Below are positions 34,087 to 41,785 of a DNA stretch of 64,000 bases, one piece after another (position 1 is the first letter of the stretch; each line of letters starts with the position of its first letter). The stretch is from Pseudomonadota bacterium. GTDB lineage: Bacteria; Pseudomonadota; Alphaproteobacteria; Sphingomonadales; Sphingomonadaceae. A model generated the notes under the pieces. It made no database searches, was not told the DNA's origin, and worked only from the letters and a program-made list of their open reading frames with translations. The stretch covers positions 3,164 through 67,163 of the forward strand of contig JAEZHP010000030.1 in the NCBI GenBank assembly GCA_023416515.1, written 5' to 3'. The position numbers and the translations under genes were made by a program.

Positions 34087-35228
34087 GCCGCGCTTCTCCG
34101 GATCGCGCCGATCGCACGCGGGATCGACACCGGCGGGCGTCCCGAGAGGATGCGGATCTTGTCCATCCGCGACAGGGATGAGGAATAGAATCGGCCGACC
34201 GTCGCCTCCGGAAGCCGGTAAAAATGTTCGAGGATTCGATAGCGCTCCGGACCAGGCGCGGCCCGGAACAGCATTCGGTTGAGGAGCCGAAAGAAGCCGC
34301 GCTCGTTCCACAACGCGATCGCTCGCCGGCGAAGCAGGTCATGCAAGGACGCAGTCGACAGGTCCCGCTGCCTCATCAGCATCAGCGCGTTGGCGACGGC
34401 GTCGGGAAGCGAGTAACCGGTCGTGGGGTGAAAGAAGCCGCCGCGAAGCCCAAGGCGCGGCAGCGGCTCGGCCTCCGGCCACAACGGTTCCACTGCACCG
34501 TCGAGCACGATCGGCAGGACTCCCGCTTCCTCACCGATGACTTCTGCCGCACCATCGAAGCAGCCCGCCAGATAGGCGTCGAGCCGCTCGCGAACCGTGG
34601 GCACGTCCAGAACCGGGCCGTCGGAATAATAAGTGTCCTCAACCATCAGCTCCGCTTCGTCGAACGGAAGCGTGTAGACGAAGCGATAGCCGTCCTCCTG
34701 GGGAACGGTGGCGTCCATGATGATCGGAGTCGAACGCTCGTGCGGGCGCGATGTCCTGAACGTTCGGCCGACGAATTTCTGCCAGGCCAGCTCCAGCCCC
34801 GGAAAGTCGGCGGCGCCTCGCGCGTCGACGATCGCGTCCGCGACGAGCTTTTCGCCGCTTTCCAGCCGCACGTATTCGGCGGTGATCTCGACGACCTGGC
34901 TACGCAAAATGCGCTCGGCCGGGAGTCGGGCGCGGACCACCCTGTCCAATCGTTCCGACCGGATGCTGTTATAGCCAACCGACAGGCGCCGCTGTCGCTT
35001 TGGAAAGATGATCTCGTGATTGGGCCAGCGCCGCGTGACAAGCGGTTGGACGAGGGCTCGGCCGTCGGCGTCGAGGTCACTGTCGAAGAAAGACCAGACG
35101 TGGTTCCCACCAAGCTTGTCGCCCTGCTCAACGAGCAACAGATCGATTTCCGCCCGATGCCGGGTCAAGGCTAGCGCAAGGAGCGATCCGGCAAGTCCGC
35201 CGCCGACGATGATCAGCGAGCTTCTCAT
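34083..35228 (-). CDS. crtY: Lycopene beta-cyclase
   Basis: 381 residues. It begins with the flavin-binding IIVGGGLAGSLLALAL and has the CrtY motif NHVWSFFDSDL, then GYRFVYTLPF and RGGFFHPTTGYSLPDAV. It closes both ends of lycopene to beta rings, making beta-carotene for CrtZ and CrtW. It heads the crtYIB operon; the 62-base gap to the divergent DUF2141 gene must contain its promoter. Confidence 0.94.
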   Translation of the reverse strand: MRSSLIIVGGGLAGSLLALALTRHRAEIDLLLVEQGDKLGGNHVWSFFDSDLDADGRALVQPLVTRRWPNHEIIFPKRQRRLSVGYNSIRSERLDRVVRARLPAERILRSQVVEITAEYVRLESGEKLVADAIVDARGAADFPGLELAWQKFVGRTFRTSRPHERSTPIIMDATVPQEDGYRFVYTLPFDEAELMVEDTYYSDGPVLDVPTVRERLDAYLAGCFDGAAEVIGEEAGVLPIVLDGAVEPLWPEAEPLPRLGLRGGFFHPTTGYSLPDAVANALMLMRQRDLSTASLHDLLRRRAIALWNERGFFRLLNRMLFRAAPGPERYRILEHFYRLPEATVGRFYSSSLSRMDKIRILSGRPPVSIPRAIGAIRRSAA

Positions 35229-35290
35229 CCGAAATCCTCGCCCAAAGGATGTATGGCGAGCGCGGCGTTGGGCGCGTACGGTCCAACCCT

Positions 35291-35716
35291 ATGAATATCC
35301 TCAAGATCGCGGCTGCGACGCCGCTCCTGCTGCTGACCGCCGCGCAGGATACTGGCCAGGTCGAGGTCTCTATCGAAGGCCTTAGGAACGGGCGTGGCGA
35401 CGTTCATCTCTGCCTGACCCGGGAAGAGCGGCATTTTCCGAACTGCCGCAACGATCCGGCGGCGATCAAGCGTACCGTGCCGGCGTCGACCAGCCGCGTG
35501 ACCCTGAATGTCGCGCCCGGCGAATATGCGCTTTCGGTGTTCCACGACGAGAACAGGGACCGGGAGCTCGACACCATGCTGCGGATACCACGTGAAGGCT
35601 TCGGCTTCTCGCGGAATCCGCGCATCCGCTTTGGAGCACCGCGTTTCAGGGATGTGCGCGTCAGCATCCCGGCGGGCTTCACCCGCTTGTCCGTCCGCAT
35701 GCAATACATGCTTTAG
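35291..35716 (+). CDS. DUF2141 domain protein, exported
   Basis: 141 residues from ATG at 35291: signal peptide MNILKIAAATPLLLLTAAQ, then the DUF2141 beta-sandwich with GQVEVSIEGLRNGRGDVHLC, YALSVFHDENRDRELDT and GFGFSRNPRIRFG. Its function is unknown; the family commonly sits next to carotenoid genes in sphingomonads. The longer frame adds 14 residues before the signal peptide and is less likely. Confidence 0.85.
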   Translation: MNILKIAAATPLLLLTAAQDTGQVEVSIEGLRNGRGDVHLCLTREERHFPNCRNDPAAIKRTVPASTSRVTLNVAPGEYALSVFHDENRDRELDTMLRIPREGFGFSRNPRIRFGAPRFRDVRVSIPAGFTRLSVRMQYML

Positions 35717-35780
35717 GCCATGTGGATTCGCGTGATCTTTGCACGTACCACCGAAGTCGGGGGTGCGATGCAGGATTACG

Positions 35781-36767
35781 ATGCTAGATCTTCCATCCAC
35801 CATTTCCGCGCAGGCGGCGGCAGGTACTGACGATTTCCGTCCCGAGATCGAATTGCTTCTCGCCAATCCGCGCGGCTTCTGCGCGGGAGTGCGCCGTGCC
35901 ATCGACGCCGTCCGCGACGCGCTGAAGGTTCACGGGCCGCCGGTCTATGTGCGCCGGCCGATTGTTCACAATCTCGCCGTCGTCCGCGAGCTGGAGGGTG
36001 AGGGCGCGATCTTCGTAGAGGAACTTGCGCAGGTTCCCGACGGCGCCGTTGTCGTCCTCTCGGCGCACGGCGTTCCCCTCTCAGTCCAAAAAGAAGCCAG
36101 GTCTCGCGGCCTGCGCGCGTATGACGCGGTGTGTCCGCTGGTTGCAAAGGTCCATCGCCAGGTGGAACGCTTTCACCGCGACGGGCGCCAGATCATCCTG
36201 GTCGGCCATCAGGGCCATCCCGAGGTCGAGGGAACTACGGGTCGCCTTCCGGCGGGAAGCACCCATGTTGTGAAATCGGTGGATGAGGCGGCTGCGTTGC
36301 CCCTGCGGGCCGATGCCCCGAGCGCGGTGGCAGTCCAGACCACCTACTCGGTCGAGGACGCGGAGGAGATAGTCAATGTCCTGCGCACGCGCTTCAGCGA
36401 CCTCGTCGAGCCGCCCACCAGCGACATCTGCTACGCCACTACGAACCGCCAGCGAGCCATCCGTGTCATTGCGGACCAGGCCACTGCGGTGATCGTCGTC
36501 GGCGAAACCTTCTCGTCCAATGCCCGCCGTCTTGCAGAGGTCGCATCGCTTCGCTGCCGGTCGGTGCAGCTGGTGCCGGACGCTTCCGAGCTCGACTGGT
36601 CGCGCCTGCCCCGGTCCGGCGTGGTCGGGGTAACCGCCGCCGCGTCGACTCCCGAATTGAGCGTCGCCGGAGTCATCGACGCGCTGGCCGGCCGTTATCG
36701 GCTTCGGGTCAGGGACGTCGGCGGCGCCGAGGAAAGCACCGAGTTCAAGCGGGTGGCGATCGGATGA
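35781..36767 (+). CDS. ispH: 4-hydroxy-3-methylbut-2-enyl diphosphate reductase
   Basis: Last step of the MEP pathway, producing IPP and DMAPP with a [4Fe-4S] cluster. About 328 residues; the cluster cysteines are in NPRGFCAGVRRA, YDAVCPLVAKVH and TSDICYATTNRQ, and the substrate residues are in VHNLAVV, SAHGVP and GHQGHPEVEGTTG. The ATG at 35781 (AGGA five bases before it) is preferred over the upstream frame. It overlaps the following prenyl synthase as ATGA, which suggests that this copy serves pigment supply. Confidence 0.93.
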   Translation: MLDLPSTISAQAAAGTDDFRPEIELLLANPRGFCAGVRRAIDAVRDALKVHGPPVYVRRPIVHNLAVVRELEGEGAIFVEELAQVPDGAVVVLSAHGVPLSVQKEARSRGLRAYDAVCPLVAKVHRQVERFHRDGRQIILVGHQGHPEVEGTTGRLPAGSTHVVKSVDEAAALPLRADAPSAVAVQTTYSVEDAEEIVNVLRTRFSDLVEPPTSDICYATTNRQRAIRVIADQATAVIVVGETFSSNARRLAEVASLRCRSVQLVPDASELDWSRLPRSGVVGVTAAASTPELSVAGVIDALAGRYRLRVRDVGGAEESTEFKRVAIG

Positions 36768-37666
36768 GCAGCCGCGGACCCGCCCCAAGCCTCCCGTCCT
36801 CGACCCATCGCATTCGTGCGGACATCGACGCGATGTTCACCGCGCTGCTTTCGGAGCCCGACGACCAGAGCGCGCGGCTATTCGATGCGATGCGCTACGC
36901 TGCCGTCGGAGGAAAGCGGCTCCGACCGCTGCTGACAATCGCGTCCGCAAACCTGTTCGGCGTACCCGAGTCCTACTCACTTTGGGCTGCGCTGGCCGTC
37001 GAATGCGTACACGTCCACTCGCTCATCCACGACGACTTACCGTGCATGGACGACGACGATCTGCGCCGCGGCCGGCCGACCGTCCACTGCGCGTTTGATG
37101 AGGCGACGGCGGTCCTCGCCGGCGACGCGCTGCTCGCTCTTGCCTTCGAAATTCTGGCGGATCCGGCCACCCACCCGTCCGCCGAGGTCAGGACGCACCT
37201 CACGGTCGAGCTGGCCCGCGCATCCGGAGCGTCCGGGATGGCCGGCGGCCAGATGATTGATCTTATCGCAGAGGGAATCGAACTCGACCTCGACGGCGTG
37301 ACTCGCCTCCAGCGCCTCAAGACCGGTGCCCTCATCAGCTGGTGCGCCGACGCCGGCGCCATCCTCGGCGAAGCCCCCTCCGACTACCGCCTAAGCCTCC
37401 GCGGCTATGCCCAATGCGTCGGGCTGGCGTTTCAGATTGCCGATGATCTTCTCGATTGCAGCGGCGACGAAGCCGCAGTCGGCAAGCGACTTGGAAAAGA
37501 TGCCGCGCAGGGGAAAGCCACTTTTGTGACCTTGTTGGGGGAGGAGCGTGCTCGTCGGCAGGCCGATCTGTTGGTCGAGCAGGCGATCGCCCACCTCCAC
37601 GCGTTTGGGCGGAGCGCGGCCCCTCTCGAGGCGATCGCGCGCTATGCGATCACTCGGGATCGTTGA
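36764..37666 (+). CDS. crtE: Polyprenyl (geranylgeranyl/farnesyl) diphosphate synthase
   Basis: 300 residues. The first Asp-rich motif is DDLPCMDDDDLRRGRPT, the second DDLLDCSGD, and GGKRLRPLL is the IPP-binding part. The residue five before the first motif is His (VHSLIHDD) rather than the Tyr common in farnesyl synthases, which leans to a longer C20 product but does not prove it. Position with ispH beside crtB-crtI-crtY supports CrtE. Its end overlaps the LOV-HTH gene on the opposite strand by 17 bases. Confidence 0.82.
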   Translation: MSSRGPAPSLPSSTHRIRADIDAMFTALLSEPDDQSARLFDAMRYAAVGGKRLRPLLTIASANLFGVPESYSLWAALAVECVHVHSLIHDDLPCMDDDDLRRGRPTVHCAFDEATAVLAGDALLALAFEILADPATHPSAEVRTHLTVELARASGASGMAGGQMIDLIAEGIELDLDGVTRLQRLKTGALISWCADAGAILGEAPSDYRLSLRGYAQCVGLAFQIADDLLDCSGDEAAVGKRLGKDAAQGKATFVTLLGEERARRQADLLVEQAIAHLHAFGRSAAPLEAIARYAITRDR

Positions 37667-38297
37667 GCTGAAGGCCAGCTTCCACCCCGATCCGGATGGC
37701 GTCAGCTGACGTGGGCGCGTTGAGCCTGTCGAGCAGGCGGGCGCGGTGCATCTTCACGGTCTTCTCGTCGATTCCGAGCAACCCGGCGATCTGCTTGTTG
37801 CGCAACCCGCGGATGAGGAACTCCAGAACCTCGCGCTGGCGGACCGTGAGAGAGGACACCAGCGTCCTCGCATCGCGTGCCCTAGCGCTGGCGAGATCGG
37901 CGCCGACCCCCACGTCCATCTGTGAGCCGATGAAATAGACGAGGTCGCCGGCCTGGTCGCGCACCGGCGCGATCATCACCGCGTTGCGGAATTCAGAGCC
38001 GTCCTTGCGATAATTGGTGAGCTCGACCAGCGCCGGCTCCCCCGCGGCGACGGCGCGCGCGAGCTCGGCGCGAGGACGGGCTTCGGTCTCCGGTCTCGCC
38101 AGGAACCGGCAGTTGCGCCCAATGATCTCTCCCTCCGTATAGCCGGTCAGGCGGCAGAACGCGGAATTGGCTGCGACGATCGGGTTGTCCGGCTGGCGCG
38201 CATCGGTGATCACGGTGGCGATGGGGGTATGACGAATCGAGCCGAGAAGCGCCTCGAACTCGGCACCGTTTGGCAAGTTGTCGTCGAGCGCGCTCAC
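37650..38297 (-). CDS. LOV-HTH blue-light transcription factor (EL222-like)
   Basis: 215 residues: a PAS/LOV domain (about 12-130) with the flavin-adduct motif GRNCRFLARP (Cys63) and the LOV segments NYRKDGSEFRNAVMIAPV and YFIGSQMDV, then a LuxR-type helix-turn-helix domain (about 148-205) with LTVRQREVLEFLIRGLRNKQ and TVKMHRARLLDRLNAPTSAD. Order, spacing and length match EL222 of Erythrobacter, where blue light forms a Cys-flavin bond and releases the HTH to bind DNA. The GTG start at 38297 overlaps the hisN stop (GTGA), so it is the last gene of the histidine operon, and it is convergent with crtE. Confidence 0.92.
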   Translation of the reverse strand: MSALDDNLPNGAEFEALLGSIRHTPIATVITDARQPDNPIVAANSAFCRLTGYTEGEIIGRNCRFLARPETEARPRAELARAVAAGEPALVELTNYRKDGSEFRNAVMIAPVRDQAGDLVYFIGSQMDVGVGADLASARARDARTLVSSLTVRQREVLEFLIRGLRNKQIAGLLGIDEKTVKMHRARLLDRLNAPTSADAIRIGVEAGLQLNDPE

Positions 38298-39115
38298 TCA
38301 CCCTTCCTAACCGCTTGAGAAACATTGGGCGAGAGGGAGAGAAGAGCGACAGCCTCTTTAAGCAATTCCTCGGATGCCGCAGCCACCAACTTACCCGCCG
38401 AAAGATCTTCTCCGCCAAACCAGTTGCTCACCACTCCGCCTGCTGCCGTCACGACCGGCAGCAAGGCGTTCATGTCGTGAGGGGCCAGACCGCTCTCGAT
38501 GACGAGGTCCAGGCCGCCGGCGGCGAGCCGTGCGTAGGCGTAGCCGTCGAGACCATAGCGGGTCAGCCGCACCCGCTCCCTCACGCGTTCGAAGCCGCCG
38601 CGCTCGCTTGCCGTGAACAGGTATGGATCGGTGGTCGACAGCCGCGCTTCGGCGAGGCTGCGGCAGCCGCTGGTGCGAAGCACGCTTCGCCCGGTTTCGG
38701 TAATCAGATGACCGACCTCGCCATGTCCCACGAAACGTTCGCCGAGGCGCGGCGTCTCGATCACGCCTACCACCGGGCGCCCCTCATCCAGCAGCGCGAT
38801 CAGCACCGTCCAGCTTGGCAGGCCGCAGATGAAGGAGCGGGTGCCGTCGATCGGATCCAGGCTCCAGCAATACCGGCCCGATGTGGCGGTCGGGCCGAAC
38901 TCCTCGCCCTCGCTGCCATGATCGGGCCAGCGCTGCGCGATCAGATCTCGCATCACCCGCTCGACCGCGCGATCCGCCCGGGTCACCGGATCGAAGGCCG
39001 CGCCGCCGCTCTTGTCCTCGACACCCCATTCAGACGAGTCCCAGCGCAACGCCTCATTCCGCGCCGCGTCGGCGACATCCTCGGCGAAGGCCGCATAGGC
39101 CGCAAGATCACTCAA
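38294..39115 (-). CDS. hisN: Histidinol-phosphatase, inositol-monophosphatase family
   Basis: About 273 residues. The start is TTG at 39115, with AAGGAG six bases upstream; it overlaps the hisIE stop by eight bases and gives the typical N-terminus LSDLAAYAAFAEDVADAA. Mg-binding motifs of the family are present: EEFG, DPIDGTRSF and APHDMNALLPVVTAAGG. Together with its place in the his operon this supports histidinol-phosphate dephosphorylation, the activity that the HisB part of this operon lacks. Confidence 0.88.
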   Translation of the reverse strand: MSDLAAYAAFAEDVADAARNEALRWDSSEWGVEDKSGGAAFDPVTRADRAVERVMRDLIAQRWPDHGSEGEEFGPTATSGRYCWSLDPIDGTRSFICGLPSWTVLIALLDEGRPVVGVIETPRLGERFVGHGEVGHLITETGRSVLRTSGCRSLAEARLSTTDPYLFTASERGGFERVRERVRLTRYGLDGYAYARLAAGGLDLVIESGLAPHDMNALLPVVTAAGGVVSNWFGGEDLSAGKLVAAASEELLKEAVALLSLSPNVSQAVRKGE

Positions 39116-39761
39116 CCTTCTCTCCTTCCACCGCATGCCGGGAACGAAGGACGGCGACGACCTCGTTCCAGCCGAAACCCCGCGCTTCCATCAGGACGGC
39201 CACGTGATACATCAGGTCCGCGACCTCCTCTGTGCACTGTTCCGGCGACGAGCCGGCGGCAGCCAGCGCGACCTCGACGCCTTCCTCGCCGATCTTCTGG
39301 GCAATGCGCGCTGGTCCCTGAGCAAGCAGCTTCCGAGTGTAGCTCTCCTCGCTCCCGCCGGCGGCCCGGTCGGCGACGATGCGCGAGAGTTCGGCAAGCC
39401 ATTCCGGCCCGTCACACACAACCTCGCCGAAACAGCTGGCGGTGCCGCGGTGGCACGTCGGCCCCTCGGGATCGACGAGGACGAGCAAGGCATCGCCGTC
39501 GCAGTCGGCATGCACAGAAGCGACGCGAAGCGCGTTGCCGCTCGTCTCGCCCTTGGTCCACAGCCGCTGCTTCGACCGGCTCCAAAAGGTAACGCGCCCG
39601 CTTTCGAAAGTCGCATCGAGCGCTTCGCGGTTCATGTATCCGAGCATCAACACCCGCGCGGAGTTCCGGTTCTGCACCGTCACCGGCAACAGGCCGTCCA
39701 TTTTCTGCCAGGCCAACAACCCGGCGTCTTCAGCCGTCAGCGGCGCATTTCGATCCCGCAT
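39108..39761 (-). CDS. hisIE: Bifunctional phosphoribosyl-AMP cyclohydrolase / phosphoribosyl-ATP pyrophosphatase
   Basis: 217 residues in two domains. HisI (about 15-112) shows the metal and zinc site DCDGDALLVLVDPEGPTC with CHRGTASCF; HisE (about 118-210) has SYTRKLLAQGPARIAQKIGE and EEVADLMYHVAVLM. It performs steps two and three of histidine synthesis. Alphaproteobacteria usually keep hisI and hisE apart; the fusion is more usual in gammaproteobacteria. It overlaps hisF by 25 bases. Confidence 0.94.
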   Translation of the reverse strand: MRDRNAPLTAEDAGLLAWQKMDGLLPVTVQNRNSARVLMLGYMNREALDATFESGRVTFWSRSKQRLWTKGETSGNALRVASVHADCDGDALLVLVDPEGPTCHRGTASCFGEVVCDGPEWLAELSRIVADRAAGGSEESYTRKLLAQGPARIAQKIGEEGVEVALAAAGSSPEQCTEEVADLMYHVAVLMEARGFGWNEVVAVLRSRHAVEGEKVE

Positions 39762-40504
39762 GTCGCGAGAAACTCCTTCAGATCGGGAATGGCGATGAGC
39801 CGGTCGTGGAAAACGCTTGCCGCAAGCGCGCCGCTCGCGCCCGCGTCGACGAACGCGTCCCGGAAATGCTCCGGCGTGCCGGCTCCTCCCGAGGCGATCA
39901 CCGGGACCGACACGGCTTGAACGACCGCCCTGGTGTGGGCGATGTCGTAGCCGCCGCGCACGCCGTCCCGCCGCATGCAGTTGAGCACGATCTCGCCCGC
40001 GCCCCGGGCCGCTGCTTCTCTAACCCAGTCCAGAGTCGAGCGTCCGGCATCGCGAGTGGCGTCCGGTGAACCGGTATATTGTTGGACGACATGGCCGTTG
40101 CCGACGGCGAGGCTGTCGACGCCGACCACCGCGCACTGGCTGCCGAAGTCACGCGCGATTTCCTCGATAAGCTGCGGCCGCTCCAGCGCCGGCGAATTGA
40201 TCGAGATCTTGTCGGCCCCGGCGTCGAGGCAGGCCGCGGCCTGGTCTCGGCTGCGAATGCCGCCGGCGACGGTGAACGGGATGTCGATGATACGTGCGAT
40301 TCGCCGCACCCAGTCGAGATCGAGGCTTCGGCCCTCGGGGCTCGCGCCGATGTCGTAGAAAACGAGCTCGTCGGCCCCTTCCTTGCGGTAGCGCAACGCC
40401 TGATCGAGGATGCCGCCGGCGTCGCGGTGGTCGCGGAACTGAACGCCTTTGACGACGCGGCCGTCCTTCACGTCGAGGCAAGGGATGATCCTACGCGCAG
40501 GCAT
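39737..40504 (-). CDS. hisF: Imidazole glycerol phosphate synthase, cyclase subunit
   Basis: 255-residue TIM barrel. Catalytic Asp in IIPCLDVKDGRVVKG and Asp in the DGVRGGYDIAHT loop region are kept, with the phosphate-binding VIASGGAGTPEHF. It pairs with HisH, which delivers ammonia. Its start overlaps the hisA stop by 14 bases. Confidence 0.95.
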   Translation of the reverse strand: MPARRIIPCLDVKDGRVVKGVQFRDHRDAGGILDQALRYRKEGADELVFYDIGASPEGRSLDLDWVRRIARIIDIPFTVAGGIRSRDQAAACLDAGADKISINSPALERPQLIEEIARDFGSQCAVVGVDSLAVGNGHVVQQYTGSPDATRDAGRSTLDWVREAAARGAGEIVLNCMRRDGVRGGYDIAHTRAVVQAVSVPVIASGGAGTPEHFRDAFVDAGASGALAASVFHDRLIAIPDLKEFLATCGIEMRR

Positions 40505-41207
40505 CGAGCGCCTCCGCGAGCGTGAAGCGCCCTTCCCAGACCGCCTTGCCCACGATGGCGCCTGCAGTGGTCAGGCGGCGCAGATCGTCAAGCGAGGCAA
40601 CACCGCCCGAGGCCTGAATCTCCGCCGTGGACAGGCGCTGGGCCGCCTCTTCCAGCAACGCGAAATTGGGCCCGGCAAGCATGCCGTCGCGCCCGACATC
40701 GGTGAGCAGGATTTGGCGCGCCTCCGGATATAGCGCCGCCGCGTCCCACAGCGACAAGGTCGAGGCTTCGGTCCAGCCGGAAGCGACCACCCACGGCGCG
40801 CCGCCATCGATTCGAACGTCAAGCGAAAGGGTGATCCGCTCCGCGCCGAACTCCGTAAGCAAGGCTCGCACGAGATCCGGTTGCTTGACCGCGAGACTGC
40901 CGATCACGACGCGCGACACGCCCGCATCCAGCATCTGCGCGATCTGACCGCGGGTTCGAAACCCGCCGCCGACTTGCAGCTTCAGCTCCGCCGCGCCGGC
41001 CAGGCGCGTGATCAGCGCATGTTGCACAGGCTCGCCGGCTTTTGCGCCGTCGAGATCGACGACATGTGCCCATTCGGCGCCGGCCGCGGCAAACTCCGCC
41101 AGAGCTTCCGCGGGGTCGACCGGATAAGCAGTCGAGTCGTCGAACCGCCCCTGCCGAAGGCGCACGACGCGGCCGCCCATCAGGTCCATTGCAGGATAGA
41201 GGATCAT
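40491..41207 (-). CDS. hisA: ProFAR isomerase
   Basis: 238-residue half-barrel-derived TIM barrel converting ProFAR to PRFAR. MILYPAMDLMGGRVVRLRQG holds the first catalytic Asp, LLTDVGRDGMLAGPN the second, and IQASGGVASLDDL binds phosphate. Its ATG overlaps the hisH stop as ATGA. Confidence 0.95.
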   Translation of the reverse strand: MILYPAMDLMGGRVVRLRQGRFDDSTAYPVDPAEALAEFAAAGAEWAHVVDLDGAKAGEPVQHALITRLAGAAELKLQVGGGFRTRGQIAQMLDAGVSRVVIGSLAVKQPDLVRALLTEFGAERITLSLDVRIDGGAPWVVASGWTEASTLSLWDAAALYPEARQILLTDVGRDGMLAGPNFALLEEAAQRLSTAEIQASGGVASLDDLRRLTTAGAIVGKAVWEGRFTLAEALDACA

Positions 41208-41785
41208 GAGGCGAGCCAGGCCTGAAGAAAGCGCGCGCCGGCCTCGCCCGAACGCTCCGGGTGGAATTGCGCCCCCCAGTAATTCCCTTTTGCGACCACG
41301 GCGGGAATCTCGCGGCCATAATCTGCCGACGCACGCGTTGCCGCGCCGGTGTCGCAGGCGAAGCTGTGTGCGAAATAGACATAGTCGCCATCGCGCAGCC
41401 CGATTTCGGGATCAGATACGGCAAGCCGGCTCCATCCCATATGCGGCACCGGCCGCTCCGACGCCGGCTCAAGCTTGCGGACACGACCGGGGACGATGCC
41501 GAGGCACGGAACCCCGTCCTCCTCGGTCGAATCGAACAGCAATTGCATGCCGAGACAAATGCCGAGCACGGGCTGGCGAAGGGACCGAAGAGCGTCCCCG
41601 AGGCCAAGCGCTTCGATCCGCTCCATGGCGAAGCCCGCGGCTCCGACACCCGGCAGCACGACCCGTTCCGCGGAGGCCATCCGGTCGGCGTCGTCGGTCA
41701 CCAGCGGCGTCGCGCCGAACCGCTCGAGCGCGATGGCGACCGATCCCAGGTTGCCGCACCCCAAATCCACGATGGCCAGGGTCAC
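41204..41785 (-). CDS. hisH: Imidazole glycerol phosphate synthase, glutamine amidotransferase subunit
   Basis: 193 residues from a GTG at 41785 that overlaps the HisC-HisB stop (GTGA); the much longer open frame upstream is a shadow of hisB. The class I amidotransferase triad is visible: Cys in GICLGMQLLF, and His and Glu in GAQFHPERSG. LAIVDLGCGNLGSV opens the protein. Confidence 0.94.
   Translation of the reverse strand: MTLAIVDLGCGNLGSVAIALERFGATPLVTDDADRMASAERVVLPGVGAAGFAMERIEALGLGDALRSLRQPVLGICLGMQLLFDSTEEDGVPCLGIVPGRVRKLEPASERPVPHMGWSRLAVSDPEIGLRDGDYVYFAHSFACDTGAATRASADYGREIPAVVAKGNYWGAQFHPERSGEAGARFLQAWLAS

Noticed and set aside
38270..39592. 440-residue plus-strand frame opposite hisN and hisIE
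   Set aside because: Low-complexity Arg/Pro/Ala composition, no motif, and fully antisense to recognised genes.
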